The position numbers and the translations under genes were made by a program. The notes below the pieces were generated by a model. The model was given only the letters and a program-made list of their open reading frames with translations. It was not told the origin of the DNA and ran no database searches. Positions 53,905 through 64,000 of a stretch of 64,000 bases of DNA are shown here, in pieces. This DNA comes from Ooceraea biroi. Lineage: Eukaryota > Arthropoda > Insecta > Hymenoptera > Formicidae. The stretch covers positions 4,030,001 to 4,094,000 of the forward strand of contig NC_039514.1 of NCBI RefSeq assembly GCF_003672135.1, in the 5' to 3' direction. Each line of letters starts with the position of its first letter. The first letter of the stretch is position 1.

Positions 53905-54672
53905 ATCTCGAGCGGGAGTGGACAGGAAGGCGAGAAAGAAAGCGAAAGCAAGGAATCACTCAGTTTCTTGGAAATAGCGTATATTTAGCTATAGAACCTG
54001 GGTCACGGCCGAGAGCTGATGCAGTGTTGGTGTTTACGTCGCGTTATCGTGGCCTTCAAATTCTCTGCACTTGGACAGGTGGAAATCTTGCCGCGGAGTA
54101 TCTCTGACTAGAGTCAGGCGGAAATCTTGACGCGAATCGCGTCGGTATGTTCTCGGACCGTTCGTTATGACCAATAAAAAAAATAAACATAATTGATTGT
54201 TGTGCAAGTAAGCGATGGAAACGCCCGATGAGAAATCGAAGTGACTTGAGGACTCGCACGCGGAAACGGCTCAACGGCACTTGCGGTCGACCGAACGCGA
54301 AAACGAGCGTCTGAATTCAAACGATGATTTTCGGAGCGATTCTAAAGCACGACTTTTGACTTAACGACTTGACGACTGATCGGATTCTGCCCTATTCTCA
54401 CAATGAGCGAGCAACACAGCCGCTGTTTGTCTCCGACGCGGACCGAACAAAGACATTCGAACGCCTCTCGATCGGCGAGACTTTCCATATATGGAATAGC
54501 GGAGCCGTTTGCTAAACGATCTTGTCGAGAGGCAATGAAAATATTTGTTCGTTTCCGCGACAAACATGTTATCCGCGACTCGCTCTCACGAATTTCGATC
54601 GAGTGAAATCTTTCTCCGAAATATAATTCGATCAAATAAAATTTACGAAATTATTTGGTCAAGTCTCAAACA
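53905..54672. other. spacer without recognised gene
   Basis: Balanced base composition. CAGGCGGAAATCTTG/CAGGTGGAAATCTTG recur 45 bp apart (about 54075 and 54117). Apparent ORFs lack family signatures. Confidence 0.35.
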
Positions 54673-55181
54673 ATATTTAATTTTTGTTATCTTTAAAAAA
54701 GTGATAGTAGAGGCTAAATTACTTTTGATTTTTGTACAAAGTATTGAGTACAAATTTGTTTTACTTCTAACAACATAGTTATAGTATATTAATTTAATAT
54801 TAAAGTTTAGTATATAATACAGAGTTCAAGAAAGATAGAATGCTAGTTGGAATATATATATAGGTATGCTACATAATTGTTTTTAATTATTTCTATTTGT
54901 ATGACATATTACATGAGTTTCTTCGCTGATATACTTAGTTTATGAATTTAGATTATTTGTTTTACATTAGAATTTAAGAATTAATGTTGTAACAATTAAT
55001 ATTCCAACTAGCATTCTATCTTTCTTGAACTCTGTATTATATACTAAACTTTAATATTAAACTAATATACTATAACTGTGTTGTTAGAAGTAAAACAAAT
55101 TTGTACTCAATACTTTGTACAAAAATCAAAAGTAATTTAGTCTCTACTATCACTTTTTTAAAGATAACAAAAATTAAATAT
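54673..55181. repeat. 509-bp inverted repeat (184-bp arms)
   Basis: Left arm 54673-54856 and right arm 54998-55181 are complementary with few differences (for example AGAGGCTAAATT versus AGAGACTAAATT) around an AT-rich loop. No ORF. Confidence 0.8.
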
Positions 55182-55364
55182 AATTAAGAAAAAGAAGAAA
55201 TTCTAAAAATTTATTAAACAGAATTGCAAAATAAAAGTGATACATAAGTCAAACTATAATGATATAAAACAAAGTCTTATGTTTTTTTATACTATGAGAG
55301 ATGTACAAAAACTATAGGATATCTTAATTATATTGGAATTACTCGTCTCATGAATGAGTTGAAA

Positions 55365-56509
55365 TTACTTTTCCATGACCTTTCCACATTGCGTTGAAAT
55401 TACTTGCATGATCGACATGAAACAAGTCAATTGCTGTTCATGTGGTACTTGTTTCATTGCTTCAGCTATTGCTGTAATATATGGATGCTGCTGCTGCTGT
55501 TGCTGTGGCTTCTCTTCATCAGTAGAACGATGTAAGTACGCCGATGCCATTACATTCAAGGCATGAGAAGATTGACATAATACGTTCTCCAGTGTTTCCG
55601 TTCTCTTCTGCTTCTTTATTGCAAATTGATCTAGAGGTGGCACTACTTTCTTTTTTTGGATAACTTTGTTATCCTTGGTCTTAGTAATGACGTTTGCAGC
55701 TATCTCTTTTTGCACTCTATTATTCGTACATTCAGATACATCGTCTTCAAGGTCGTTTGAAGTAACAACAGATTGGTGATCTGAAGCTATTGGTGAGGCA
55801 ATACTAGAGGCAGTACTAGCTGATAAGATCTCATCAAGTGAAGGATTGCTAATATTATCATCTGAGCCAGTCACTAGATACATAGAATTCCATACATCAT
55901 TTGATGGACTTGACATTGTTCTTACTGTAGAGTCTTCAATAAGTATTGAGGACCCTGTAATGTTCTGTGATGCCAGGCTTTTTTCTTCCTGGGATGCTGT
56001 TATTGAGCTGCGTGACCTATAAAAATGTTGATATTTTATTGTAACAATTTCAAAATACAAACGTATTCTCAAAAAATCATCTTAAAACTTATACTTGCAT
56101 TCTATGAGAAATATGCGGTATTAAGAACGACATTTGTTTGAAATAGATCCATATTTTGGTTTTTTTCGATCCTGAACCACTGGGTTGACCTGTCTTTGCT
56201 TCTCGTAATTTTTTGGTGAATATATTACGAAGGGCAATCCAGCGTCCTTCTGTTTGCTCACCTAATGTCACCGAAATTAAACTATTTGCTACTATTTCAT
56301 TCAATTAATTAAAAAAGCAATACTTAACCTGTACAGCCAAGCATCTCTCCAATATTTTTCCACACTTCATGTTTTAGTTCTTTATTTTTGTAATCCTTTA
56401 ACGTTTTCACATATAACATTCGATTCTTTCTTACAATAGATATTAGAGTTTCATCATTAATATTTTCCTGTGATATCTCACTGTAATCAATACCGTCATT
56501 GAAATCCAT
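55365..56509 (-). CDS. MADF-BESS domain protein, three exons (323 residues)
   Basis: Exon 1 56509-56329 (ATG, donor ACAG/GTTAAG). Exon 2 56261-56095 (acceptor TGACATTAG, donor GTATAAG). Exon 3 probably 55988-55365 (acceptor CATCCCAG, chosen because it keeps the phase; an AG at 56017 would break it). The N-terminus has the MADF (Myb/SANT-like) pattern: LISIVRKNRMLYVKTL, KHEVWKNIGEMLG, EGRWIALRNIF, KKTKIWIYFKQMSFLIPHI. The C-terminus has a CAG-encoded Gln tract and HPYITAIAEAMKQVPHEQQL-CFMSIMQVI, a BESS motif. No stops. MADF-BESS proteins are DNA-binding regulators and also serve as partners of Harbinger transposases; which applies is unknown. Confidence 0.65.
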
Positions 56510-56741
56510 TGCGCAAACCTGTCACTTTGACACTACGTATTTTCACTTAACCTGACTTCAGATCGCGGTCGACTGTAAACCGTAAGTTTTTAGCTGTAAG
56601 AAATGAAATTTCGCCAAATTCCTTAAAGCTTAAGGATACAGCTAAAGTAAGCGCGGGAAAGTCTTACGGACGGAAATGACGTCAAAAATTACGGCTTAAA
56701 GCTAAAGTCTTACGCCTTAAAATCGCATTGTAGACACCACT
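56510..56741. other. region upstream of the MADF gene with TTACGGCTTAAAGC-type repeats
   Basis: Short motifs CTTACGG, CTTAAAGC and GCTAAAGT recur in both orientations at about 56580-56725, which may be a transposon end. The Copia LTR copy begins at about 56742. Confidence 0.35.
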
Positions 56742-56985
56742 TTAGATTCACTTCCGTTGTACCTTACAATACGTTCGTTATTCCAGTTTATATCGTTACG
56801 TTTAAGTTTACTTATAATAAGTTGTATAACCACATACGAAGTATATAAAGAGTATCGTAACACGCTCGTGATTTATTTGGCTCATGCAATAACCCGATCA
56901 GGTTATGGGCCCAAGTGTGATCTGAGGCGCGATCTGACTGTACGCTCAAAGTTTGAGGTTAACAGTGTCGACTAAAAAGATAAGC

Positions 56986-59900
56986 ATGGTTAAGTCCAAT
57001 CCGAGTGGTTCAACTGTGGCACAAACACCAATGATTGTCGGTAGCGGCGGATATACGTTTGAAAAACTGGAAGGTACCAAAAATTATAACAATTGGAAGT
57101 TCATGATGAAGATGTCATTGATAATGGATGGTCTTTGGAATTGCATCGAAGGCACCGGTAATGATTTGAGTCGAGATCAAAAAGCTCTAGCGAAGATTTG
57201 CTTGAGTGTCCACTCTTCATGTTATGCACACGTACGAGAAGCAAACGCGTCAAAAGAAGCATGGAATAATTTACAATCAGCGTTCGAAGACAAAGGGTTA
57301 TGTCGGAGACTGAGCTTGTTACGTAGACTGCTTCGCACTAAATATGAAGATTTTAATTCGATGGATGGATATATCAGTGGATTAATTTCGCTGGTACAAC
57401 AGTTGGCAGATATTGGTCACAAGGTGGATGACGAGGAAGTTGCGATGTTAATGTTGGGTGGCCTCCCAGCTGAATTTGATCCGTTAATAATGGGACTTGA
57501 AGCAACGCATGACAAATTATCGAGTGAAATGGTAAAAGTTAGACTACTTTCTGAAGACTATCGAAAGATAACTGCTAGTACGAGTAATAGTGAGGAAACT
57601 GCATTAGCGTTGAAGAAGACAGATAAGAACGCGTACTTGAAGAAAATAATCTGTTATAAATGTGGAAAAGAGGGTCACATTAAGGCAAAATGTCCTCAAA
57701 TGAAGAAGGAAAAGAAGACAAAGTTCAATAATAAGAACATGCAAAAGAAGACAGACAGTGATAAAACTGAAGACAAATTGTTGTTGGCAGCAAGTTTTGT
57801 AGCTGGTGATTTCGATGAGAATAGCTGGTTTCTTGACTCTGGATGCACGGCTCACATGAGTATGCGAAAGGACTGGTTTTCAAAGTATTCAGGTAACAAG
57901 TCGAAAGAGGTGATTGCGAATAACCAGAAACTACATGGTAAAGGTTCAGGTGAGATCAAAGTAAAATTAAGAAACAATGATGAAAGGACCATCACTGAGG
58001 TAATGTATGTACCGGAAGTTGCTGTAAATTTGTTATCTGTTGGAAAAATGATGGAAAAAGGCCTAATTGTTGTTTTTGATGATAAGAAATGTCGAATTTA
58101 TAACAAATTTGACTGCAGGATCCAAGGCAGGTATAAAGTCACTACATCAAAGGTTGACGGCTTATATAAATTGGATCAGCAGGATACTGTTCATGTCAAC
58201 GTATGTAAGGAACCCACACTTACTACTGCAAAAGTATCCAAGGAGATATGGCATAGGCGATTAGGTCATATTAGTCAGAAGAGTATGCAAAGGTCAAGAG
58301 ATGGACTTGTAACCGGAATAGATTTTTCTGATAAAGAAAACTTGGAGGATTGTATAGCGTGTATTCAAGGAAAACAAACGAGGCGTACATTTCCAAAAGG
58401 AAGTGCAAGAAGGGCCAAGAAGATATTGGAACTAATTCATTCGGATCTCTGCGGTCCCATGAGCGAGTCAACTTGGGGTGGAGCTCGTTATTTGTTGATG
58501 TTCACGGATGATTATTCTCGAAAAACATTTGGTTATCTGATTAAGTCAAAAAGAGAGGTAACTAGTAAATTTATTGAATTTTAAACGTTAGTAGAAAATC
58601 AGATTTGAAGATAAAGAAGATAAGAACGGATAATGGACTGGAGTACTGCAATCAAGCCTTTGAAACTTTTCTCAATGAACATGGGATAGTGCACGAAACT
58701 ACTATTCTCTATACGCCCAAACAAAATGGCGTAGATGAAAGGCTAAATCGTACTGTAATAGAGAAAACTAGGTCACTCTTGCAAGACGCTGGATTGGAGA
58801 AGAAGTATTGGGGCGAGGCAGTAATGACGGCGATTTATGTGAAAAATCGAAGTCCAACCGTAGCTGTTTTTGATGCAACGCCAGAGGAAATATGGACAGG
58901 AGCAAAAGTGAATGTTAGTAACCTACGAGTTTTTGGGTGTAGAGGATATGTACACGTGCCCAAAGAACAGAGGAAAAAACTTGATGCAAAATCGAAGGAA
59001 TATATAATGGTTGGCTACTGTAAATATAGTAAAGGATACAGACTGGCAGATCCACAGCAACCTGGAAAGGTAATCAAAGGGCGAGATGTTGTATTTCTGG
59101 AAGACAACCGGAAAGTGAGCAAGATGCTGGAAGAGAACAACGTCAACGAAGTAAACCTGGTTCCGGAGATGCATAGCACAGAAATGGCAAGTGATGATAT
59201 AGGCGAAGAAGAAGAAGAGTCAAAGTCGGAGGAAAGTTCTAGCACTTATGAAAGCGTTGGCGATGACAGTGTAAGCGATGAAGAGGTAGAAACTGCAGAG
59301 GAACCGATAGGTGACAATTCACAAGGAAGAAGCAGATCAAAGCGGGATTGTCGTCGACCAGAATGGACAAAAGATTATGTAATGCCTATTGTATCATTGG
59401 GAACTAATGTAAGTACAAGCGAACCACGTTCATATGTAGAGGCAATTTCTTGTGCGCATAAAAAGGAATGGGTAAATGCAATGCATAGTGAGTATAAATC
59501 ACTAATAAACAGTAATGTTTGGCAATTAGTTGATCGTCCACAAGGAATTAATGTAGTGAAATGTAAGTGGGTGTATAAGTTAACAAGAGACGCGTTAGGT
59601 AACGTTGAGAGATATAAAGCTCGTTTAGTTGCATGCGGTTTCAGTCAAGTACAAGGAATAGATTTCAATGAAACTTTTGCGCCCGTAATAAGATATTCAA
59701 CTTTGCGATTGTTATTTGCGATTGGTAACGAAAATAATATGGATATTGATCATTTAGATGTATCTACAGCCTTTTTGAACAGCGACCTCGATGAACAAAT
59801 ATATATGGAGCAACCATTAGGATTCGAAGTGGATAAAGATACGAAAGTATGTTTGCTTAAGAAGAGCATATACGGACTAAAACAGTCAAGTAGAGCTTGG

Positions 59901-61877
59901 AATCAAACGATTCATTCTTCACTTACGAACATAGGATATGTTCAATCGAAGTGTGAACCTTGCGTTTATGTTAAGAGAACGGATAAAGTGTTAATGATAA
60001 TTGGGATTTATGTAGATGATTTGTTTGTACTTACAAGTAACACTACCCAAGTGTCACTCGCCGATTTTCTTGAAACTTTGCACACACGTAGTACATCGAA
60101 AAACATTACACACGTGTCTTTTTATTTGTGCTAACAACGCATTTTAAGGTTAGAAAACGCATTCGAAAATTTAACACTCAATAGCACAATGGTAACTAAC
60201 GCTACTCCTGAGAGTTATTCTCTTACAGCTTTTACGACATTACTTTATTATGATTTCATTGTCTGAATGTTTGGCATTAATTTTACGAGATTCGGAATGG
60301 CAGATTCAAAATCGCGGGCCGAAATCGCAGAATTTTCAAAAATTTTATTCAAAGTCAGTTTCGAAGAAGTGTTTTAGACCCGTGATTACGATTTTGATAA
60401 CAGTTATATCAATCTAGAGGAATTTTGTCAAACTACTATTAACATTGTAAACAGTAACCTCGAAAACCACCACAAAAATGGTCTTTGCAACTAATTTAAA
60501 ACAATTGGAATTTGGGTCCGCTATTTTGGATGCACCATATTGAATTTGCCATTTTTCATCCGCCACCTCTAGATTGATATAACTGTTATCAAAATCGTAA
60601 TCACGGGTCTAAAACACTTCTTCGAAACTGACTTTGAATAAAATTTTTGAAAATTCTGTGATTTCGGCCCGCGATTTTGAATCTGCCATTCCGAATTTCG
60701 TAAAAGTAATGCCAAACATTGACAATGAAATCATAATAGAGTAATGTCGTAAAAGCTGTAAGAGAATAACGCTCAGGAGTAGCGTTAGTTATCATTGTGC
60801 TATAGTGTTAAATTTTCGAATGCGTTTTCTAACCTTAAAATGCATTGTTAGCACAAATAAAAAGACACGTGTCTAATGTTTTTCGATGTACTACGTGTGT
60901 GCAAAGTTTCAAGAAAATCGGCGAGTGACACTTGGGTAGTGTTACTTGTTAGTAATTGTAAGATAGAAAAGGAAATCCTTATTAATATGTTAAAAGAGAA
61001 ATATGATATAAGATATTTAGGTCCTGTAAAGTATTGTTTAGGGATGAAGATAGAGCGAGATAGAGAAAAAGGTATTTTAAGTTTAAGTCAGAGTCAGTAT
61101 ATTAAGGATTTACTTAATAAATTTGGCATGTCAGAAGCCAAACCAGTTGCGACACCGGTAGCTTTAACTGAAAAGCTTGACAAGACTGATGATAAAAATA
61201 AATTTAATTATCCTTATCAGCAGTTAATTGGAGGATTATTGTATTTAGCTGTAACTACGCGACCGGACATAGCGTATGCTGCTAGTATGTTAAGTCAATT
61301 TAACACGTGTTATGATAATTCTCATTGGAGTGCTGCTAAAAGGGTGCTCAGATATCTTGCCGGTACAATTAATTATGGACTAGTATTTAGTAAGAATACG
61401 AATAATGTAGAAGCGTTTGCAGATGCCGATTGGGCAGGAAATCTTGTTGATAGAAAGTCGTATACAGGATTTGCGATAAAATTTGGTTCCTGTGCTATTA
61501 ATTGGGAATCAAAGAAACAAAAAACGATAGCTTTATCGAGTACTGAGGCCGAATATTTGAGCATGTGCGAGGCTACGAAAGAAATTATATTTTTGCGTAA
61601 TTTGTTGAAAGAGTTGGATATTGATAAGGTTAAAACTATAGTTTTGTATAATGATAATCAAAGTGCGCAGAAAATAGTGAGTAATTGTCAGTACCATAAT
61701 CGCACGAAACACATAGATGTGAGACATCATTTTATTCGAGATGCGTTAAATAAAGGAATAATTGATATTAAGTATAGGCCGACTCATAACATGACTGCGG
61801 ATGTATTAACAAAACCTTTGTCGAATGTTAAACACGATGAATATATAAAGCAGTTAGGATTAAGGCGATTACGATAA
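56986..61877 (+). pseudogene. Copia Gag-Pol, one stop, one frameshift and a 915-bp insertion
   Basis: ATG at 56986. Gag: YNNWKFMMKMSLIMDGLW, knuckle CYKCGKEGHIKAKC. Protease WFLDSGCTAHMS. Integrase: HRRLGHIS...CIACIQGK zinc region, IHSDLCGP, IRTDNGLEYCN, TPKQNGVDERLNR. TAA at 58582-58584 (likely Lys), then a one-base loss at about 58604. RT: RYKARLVACGFSQVQG, FAPVIRYSTLRLL, DVSTAFLNSDLDEQ, KKSIYGLKQSSRAW, GIYVDDLFVL. The frame is then cut by the insertion (60034-60948) and resumes with CKIEKEILINMLKEKYDIRYLG, ending with RNase H FADADWAGN, ALSSTEAEYLS. All catalytic residues are seen. It is the best-preserved retroelement in the window. Confidence 0.9.
60034..60948. mobile_element. 915-bp foldback element with TTA target duplication
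   Basis: Ends CAAGTAACACTACCCAAGTG and complement, flanked by TTA (60031-60033, 60949-60951). Arms are about 350-380 bp with scattered differences. Removing the element and one TTA restores the Copia reading frame (V-L-S-N-C-K), which confirms the boundaries. No ORF. A 3-bp TWA target suits PIF/Harbinger-mobilised MITEs, but the ends are not a textbook match. Confidence 0.85.
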
Positions 61878-61878
61878 T

Positions 61879-62105
61879 GTTTGCTTAAGGGGGAGTGTTA
61901 GGATAAATAGTGTAAGCAAGCATTATGTAGTAATGCGGATGCGCGTTACTGTATGTTGGTATAATTTAGTTTTATTTTTAAGTTGGTAAGACTTTGTTTG
62001 CTCTGGTCGCTTTTCCGCGCCTTTTGTGTTAGATTCACTTCCGTTGTACCTTACAATACGTTTGTTATTCCAGTTTATGTCGTTACGTTTAAGTTTACTT
62101 ATAAT
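61879..62105 (+). repeat. 3' LTR of the second Copia, truncated by hAT insertion
   Basis: TGTTAGGATAAATAG follows the purine tract; the sequence from TTAGATTCACTTCC onward repeats 56742-56820. It ends where CAGAGGCG begins. Confidence 0.7.
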
Positions 62106-62639
62106 CAGAGGCGTATCTAGGGTGGGGCAGATAGGGCACATGCCTTGGGCGCCAATGCCAGGGGGGCACAAAAAAGCCGTAAGAAATAATGTTTGTTGAA
62201 GAAAATTAATTTTGAGAAAACTTAATAAGAAATTGAGAAAAGCAAAGTCGTAATAAAAAAGAAAAGAAACGTTGATTCTGAATGGCTGTCGTCAGATTCC
62301 TAAAATTAACTATTTATATATATTGTTTCACCTAGGAAATAAGCAACAAAGTTTTCTTAAAATCCCTCAAAAAAGAAAATGTTTAAATAAATAGCTGAAA
62401 GAAACATATTGCTAAGTGACAATATGTGACAGACTACTAGTCTCTCAGCAGATGAAATTCTTTCCTTGAGATGTGTATCACGCCTTTGAATTAAAGATGT
62501 TATCTTGATGAACAAGATCTTCAAATATATTATGATCTTCCACATCCAAACTTCGGAGGAAATAGCGACTGCGATTGGGACTCGAAAAAGAAATAAACCG
62601 TAAACGGCCCGCGAAAACAATAATCGCGATTCACGATCG

Positions 62640-62800
62640 CAATCGCTGATCGCTGCTTTTTGATTGGTGAGCTGGAACCGCAGTCGCAGTCGCAGTCGCA
62701 GTTTGCTATGACACTAACAAATAAGTGACACGCGCCAATAACAAATAGGAAATTACTCGCAGTCGCAGTCGCAGTCACAAACGCAATCGCGGTCGCAGTT
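62640..62800. repeat. subterminal hexamer repeats (CGCAGT / TCGCAA)
   Basis: Four CGCAGT units at about 62683-62701 and a second array at about 62758-62805, with inverted versions (GCGATTGCGA) at about 62615-62650. Such short repeats near a hAT end may bind transposase. Confidence 0.5.
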
Positions 62801-63000
62801 GCGAGTAATTGTCTTTATCAGCAAATTTCTTTTATGTGTGCGAATATTCTGGTAGCTTCCATTATAATATAAAAATACTTTTATCAAGTTCGGTCTCATC
62901 AGTTAACGATTTGAAACAGACGGAAGAAGGAGCACGAAAGAAGGAGGTATATTGTTTTGTATTTAGTGATCGTTTAGCGTTAAGCAAACGGGGTGAGTTC

Positions 63001-63094
63001 CAGATGCGCACAGAATAAATCAGACACAGCCAATAAAACACTAACCAACCCAGCAAATTGATTGGCTGTGTTTGATTTATTCTGTGCTCATCTG
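63001..63094. repeat. 94-bp hairpin
   Basis: CAGATGCGCACAGAATAAAT and its complement form arms of about 34 bp (through CAGCCAAT) around a 26-bp loop, in the leader of the hAT transposase. Confidence 0.7.
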
Positions 63095-63189
63095 GGATCA
63101 TCCCAAGCAAACGTGAAGTTTTTGAAAGTGAAGTGAAGTTTGTTAAATTATATATGATTCTATTTTAAATTTAGAAACTTGTGTAAAAA

Positions 63190-64000
63190 ATGAAACATAA
63201 GAAGGAAAGTGGAGCTGAAGGGCGAAAGAGACGAAAGTTGGAGGCAAAGGAATCCGAAAAGTCTAGCAAGTTTTTTCGAAGCTTCTTTAAAGAGCCCGGA
63301 ACAAGTAGTTCGACATGTCCAATGTCCGATGCGTCGCAACCAGCTACGTTGGATTACGATGATGGATCAAGTTCAAATGCGTCACAGGAGGAGGTCAAGT
63401 CAGTCGAGTATGATGAGGAAAAGGACTCGACAAAAGAACCAGATAGAAGTGGAAGTAGTGACGGTGAGTACATTGACGAACTTGAACCTAGTGAATTGAA
63501 GCCTACAACTGTGATTCCAGAAGTGATTGAACAGCATGACATTGGATTTCTTAAATTCGACAAGAACACAGGAAAACCACTATTGTCTGACTCGTTGAGG
63601 ACAAAAATAATACGACTGAGTGCAAAGTATTTTCAGAATAGCGAGGGACCTTTCGCACCGACAAATAATCGTTCTATGAACAAAAATTGGTTCAAAAGGA
63701 AATTAGGCGATGGTCGTGGTGAGAAAGTCATTCGCTCATGGCTGGTTTATTCTCCGTCTAAAAAATCGGCATTTTGTTTTTGCTGCCTTCTCTTTTCCCT
63801 GTCGAGCCATCAGTCTGCATTGGAACAGGAAACAGGATTTAACAATTGGAAAGCACCTGAAAGGATGACCGTTCATGAAAATGCCAAGACACACCACGCT
63901 TCCTTCACAGAATGGAAAGAAATGGAAAGAAATCTAGTTGAAAATAGAGGAGTAATTGATGTAGAACTTCAAGCAGAGATCGTAAGAGAAAAGGAAAAGT
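63190..64000 (+). CDS. hAT transposase, N-terminal 270 residues (TTF/ZMYM-like), open at window end
   Basis: The frame from the ATG at 63190 has no stop before the window edge. A basic start (GRKRRKLEAKE) is followed by a Ser/Asp/Glu-rich linker. Then comes the TTF-type zinc-finger region usual in ZMYM1-like hAT proteins: GPFAPTNN...NWFKRKL, RSWLVYSP, FCFCCLLF, GFNNWKAPERMTVHENAKTHH, with Cys and His residues in place. It continues into an EWKEMERNLVENRG-type helix. The catalytic core would lie to the right. It appears uninterrupted so far, so this may be a recent copy. Confidence 0.75.
   Translation, partial: MKHKKESGAEGRKRRKLEAKESEKSSKFFRSFFKEPGTSSSTCPMSDASQPATLDYDDGSSSNASQEEVKSVEYDEEKDSTKEPDRSGSSDGEYIDELEPSELKPTTVIPEVIEQHDIGFLKFDKNTGKPLLSDSLRTKIIRLSAKYFQNSEGPFAPTNNRSMNKNWFKRKLGDGRGEKVIRSWLVYSPSKKSAFCFCCLLFSLSSHQSALEQETGFNNWKAPERMTVHENAKTHHASFTEWKEMERNLVENRGVIDVELQAEIVREKEK

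Larger units (their letters stand above)
56742..62105 (+). mobile_element. second Copia element (rightward), nearly intact, split by a foldback element
   Basis: The 3' LTR starts TGTTAGGATAAATAG at about 61896, after the purine tract AAGGGGGAG, and is cut at 62105 by the hAT end. The 5' LTR is truncated: only the part matching from TTAGATTCACTTCCG (56742) remains. The two LTR copies differ at few positions over about 75 bp. Internal order is gag, protease, integrase, RT, RNase H. It carries a 915-bp insertion at 60034. Confidence 0.9.
62106..64000 (+). mobile_element. hAT element, 5' part (continues beyond window)
   Basis: Starts CAGAGGCGTATCTAGGGTGG, a typical hAT terminal repeat of this ZMYM-like group, directly in the Copia LTR. 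Subterminal GCAGTC/GCGATC-type repeats lie at about 62640-62800. The transposase ORF starts at 63190. Confidence 0.75.

Overview
The window reads as arthropod nuclear DNA, most likely a hymenopteran such as an ant. The evidence is GT-AG introns, TCAGT-type initiators, short CCTAA (insect telomere-like) runs, and a dense nest of insect transposon families: mariner and related long-TIR Tc1/mariner elements, PIF/Harbinger, hAT, Helitron, Copia, two LINE types and a Penelope-like element. The ant guess rests on recalled similarity and is soft. I see no bacterial-style operon, rRNA or CRISPR. Almost all recognisable coding DNA is transposon-derived, and most of it is broken.

Layout. 1-5272: a compact block of about seven small genes, four rightward and three leftward, converging near 3.4 kb. 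Several are spliced, and three intergenic regions carry tandemly duplicated promoter-like units. It resembles a fragment of an endogenous DNA-virus or Maverick/adintovirus-like element. 5445-10380: a degenerate leftward LINE set in (TA)n DNA, with a 1286-bp mariner at its 5' edge. 11.7-14.8 kb: AT-rich DNA with candidate exons, a 176-bp foldback and Ala/Gly/Pro-type GC-rich repeats. 14.8-19.45 kb: an I/jockey-like LINE truncated inside RNase H. 19.6-21.6 kb: the first of three related long-TIR Tc1/mariner-like elements. 22-28.9 kb: Harbinger remains split by a 1.5-kb inverted-repeat element and by a 3.0-kb element with 1043-bp terminal inverted repeats.

31.9-35.4 kb: an intact five-exon leftward gene for an RPA-like OB-fold protein of 254 residues. 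Its third intron hosts the third long-TIR element. 36.7-41.5 kb: a complete but mutated leftward Copia with 249/250-bp LTRs. 42.3-47.9 kb: a mariner fragment fused to a Helitron whose helicase Walker A region has been replaced by an 881-bp palindromic element. 48.1-49.4 kb: a GC-rich LTR-retrotransposon-like remnant.

49.5-55.2 kb: a graveyard holding a Harbinger N-terminus, several perfect palindromes, a tRNA-like SINE head, a Penelope GIY-YIG remnant and a pair of perfect heat-shock elements. 55.4-56.5 kb: a three-exon MADF-BESS gene. 56.7-62.1 kb: a nearly intact rightward Copia split by a 915-bp foldback element. 62.1-64 kb: the 5' part of a hAT element with an ORF open to the window end.

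The genes do not form one pathway. The observations most worth attention are the virus-like block at the left edge, the intact RPA-like gene, and the family of elements whose TIRs grow from 151 to 355 to 1043 bp and swallow their own transposase 3' ends.
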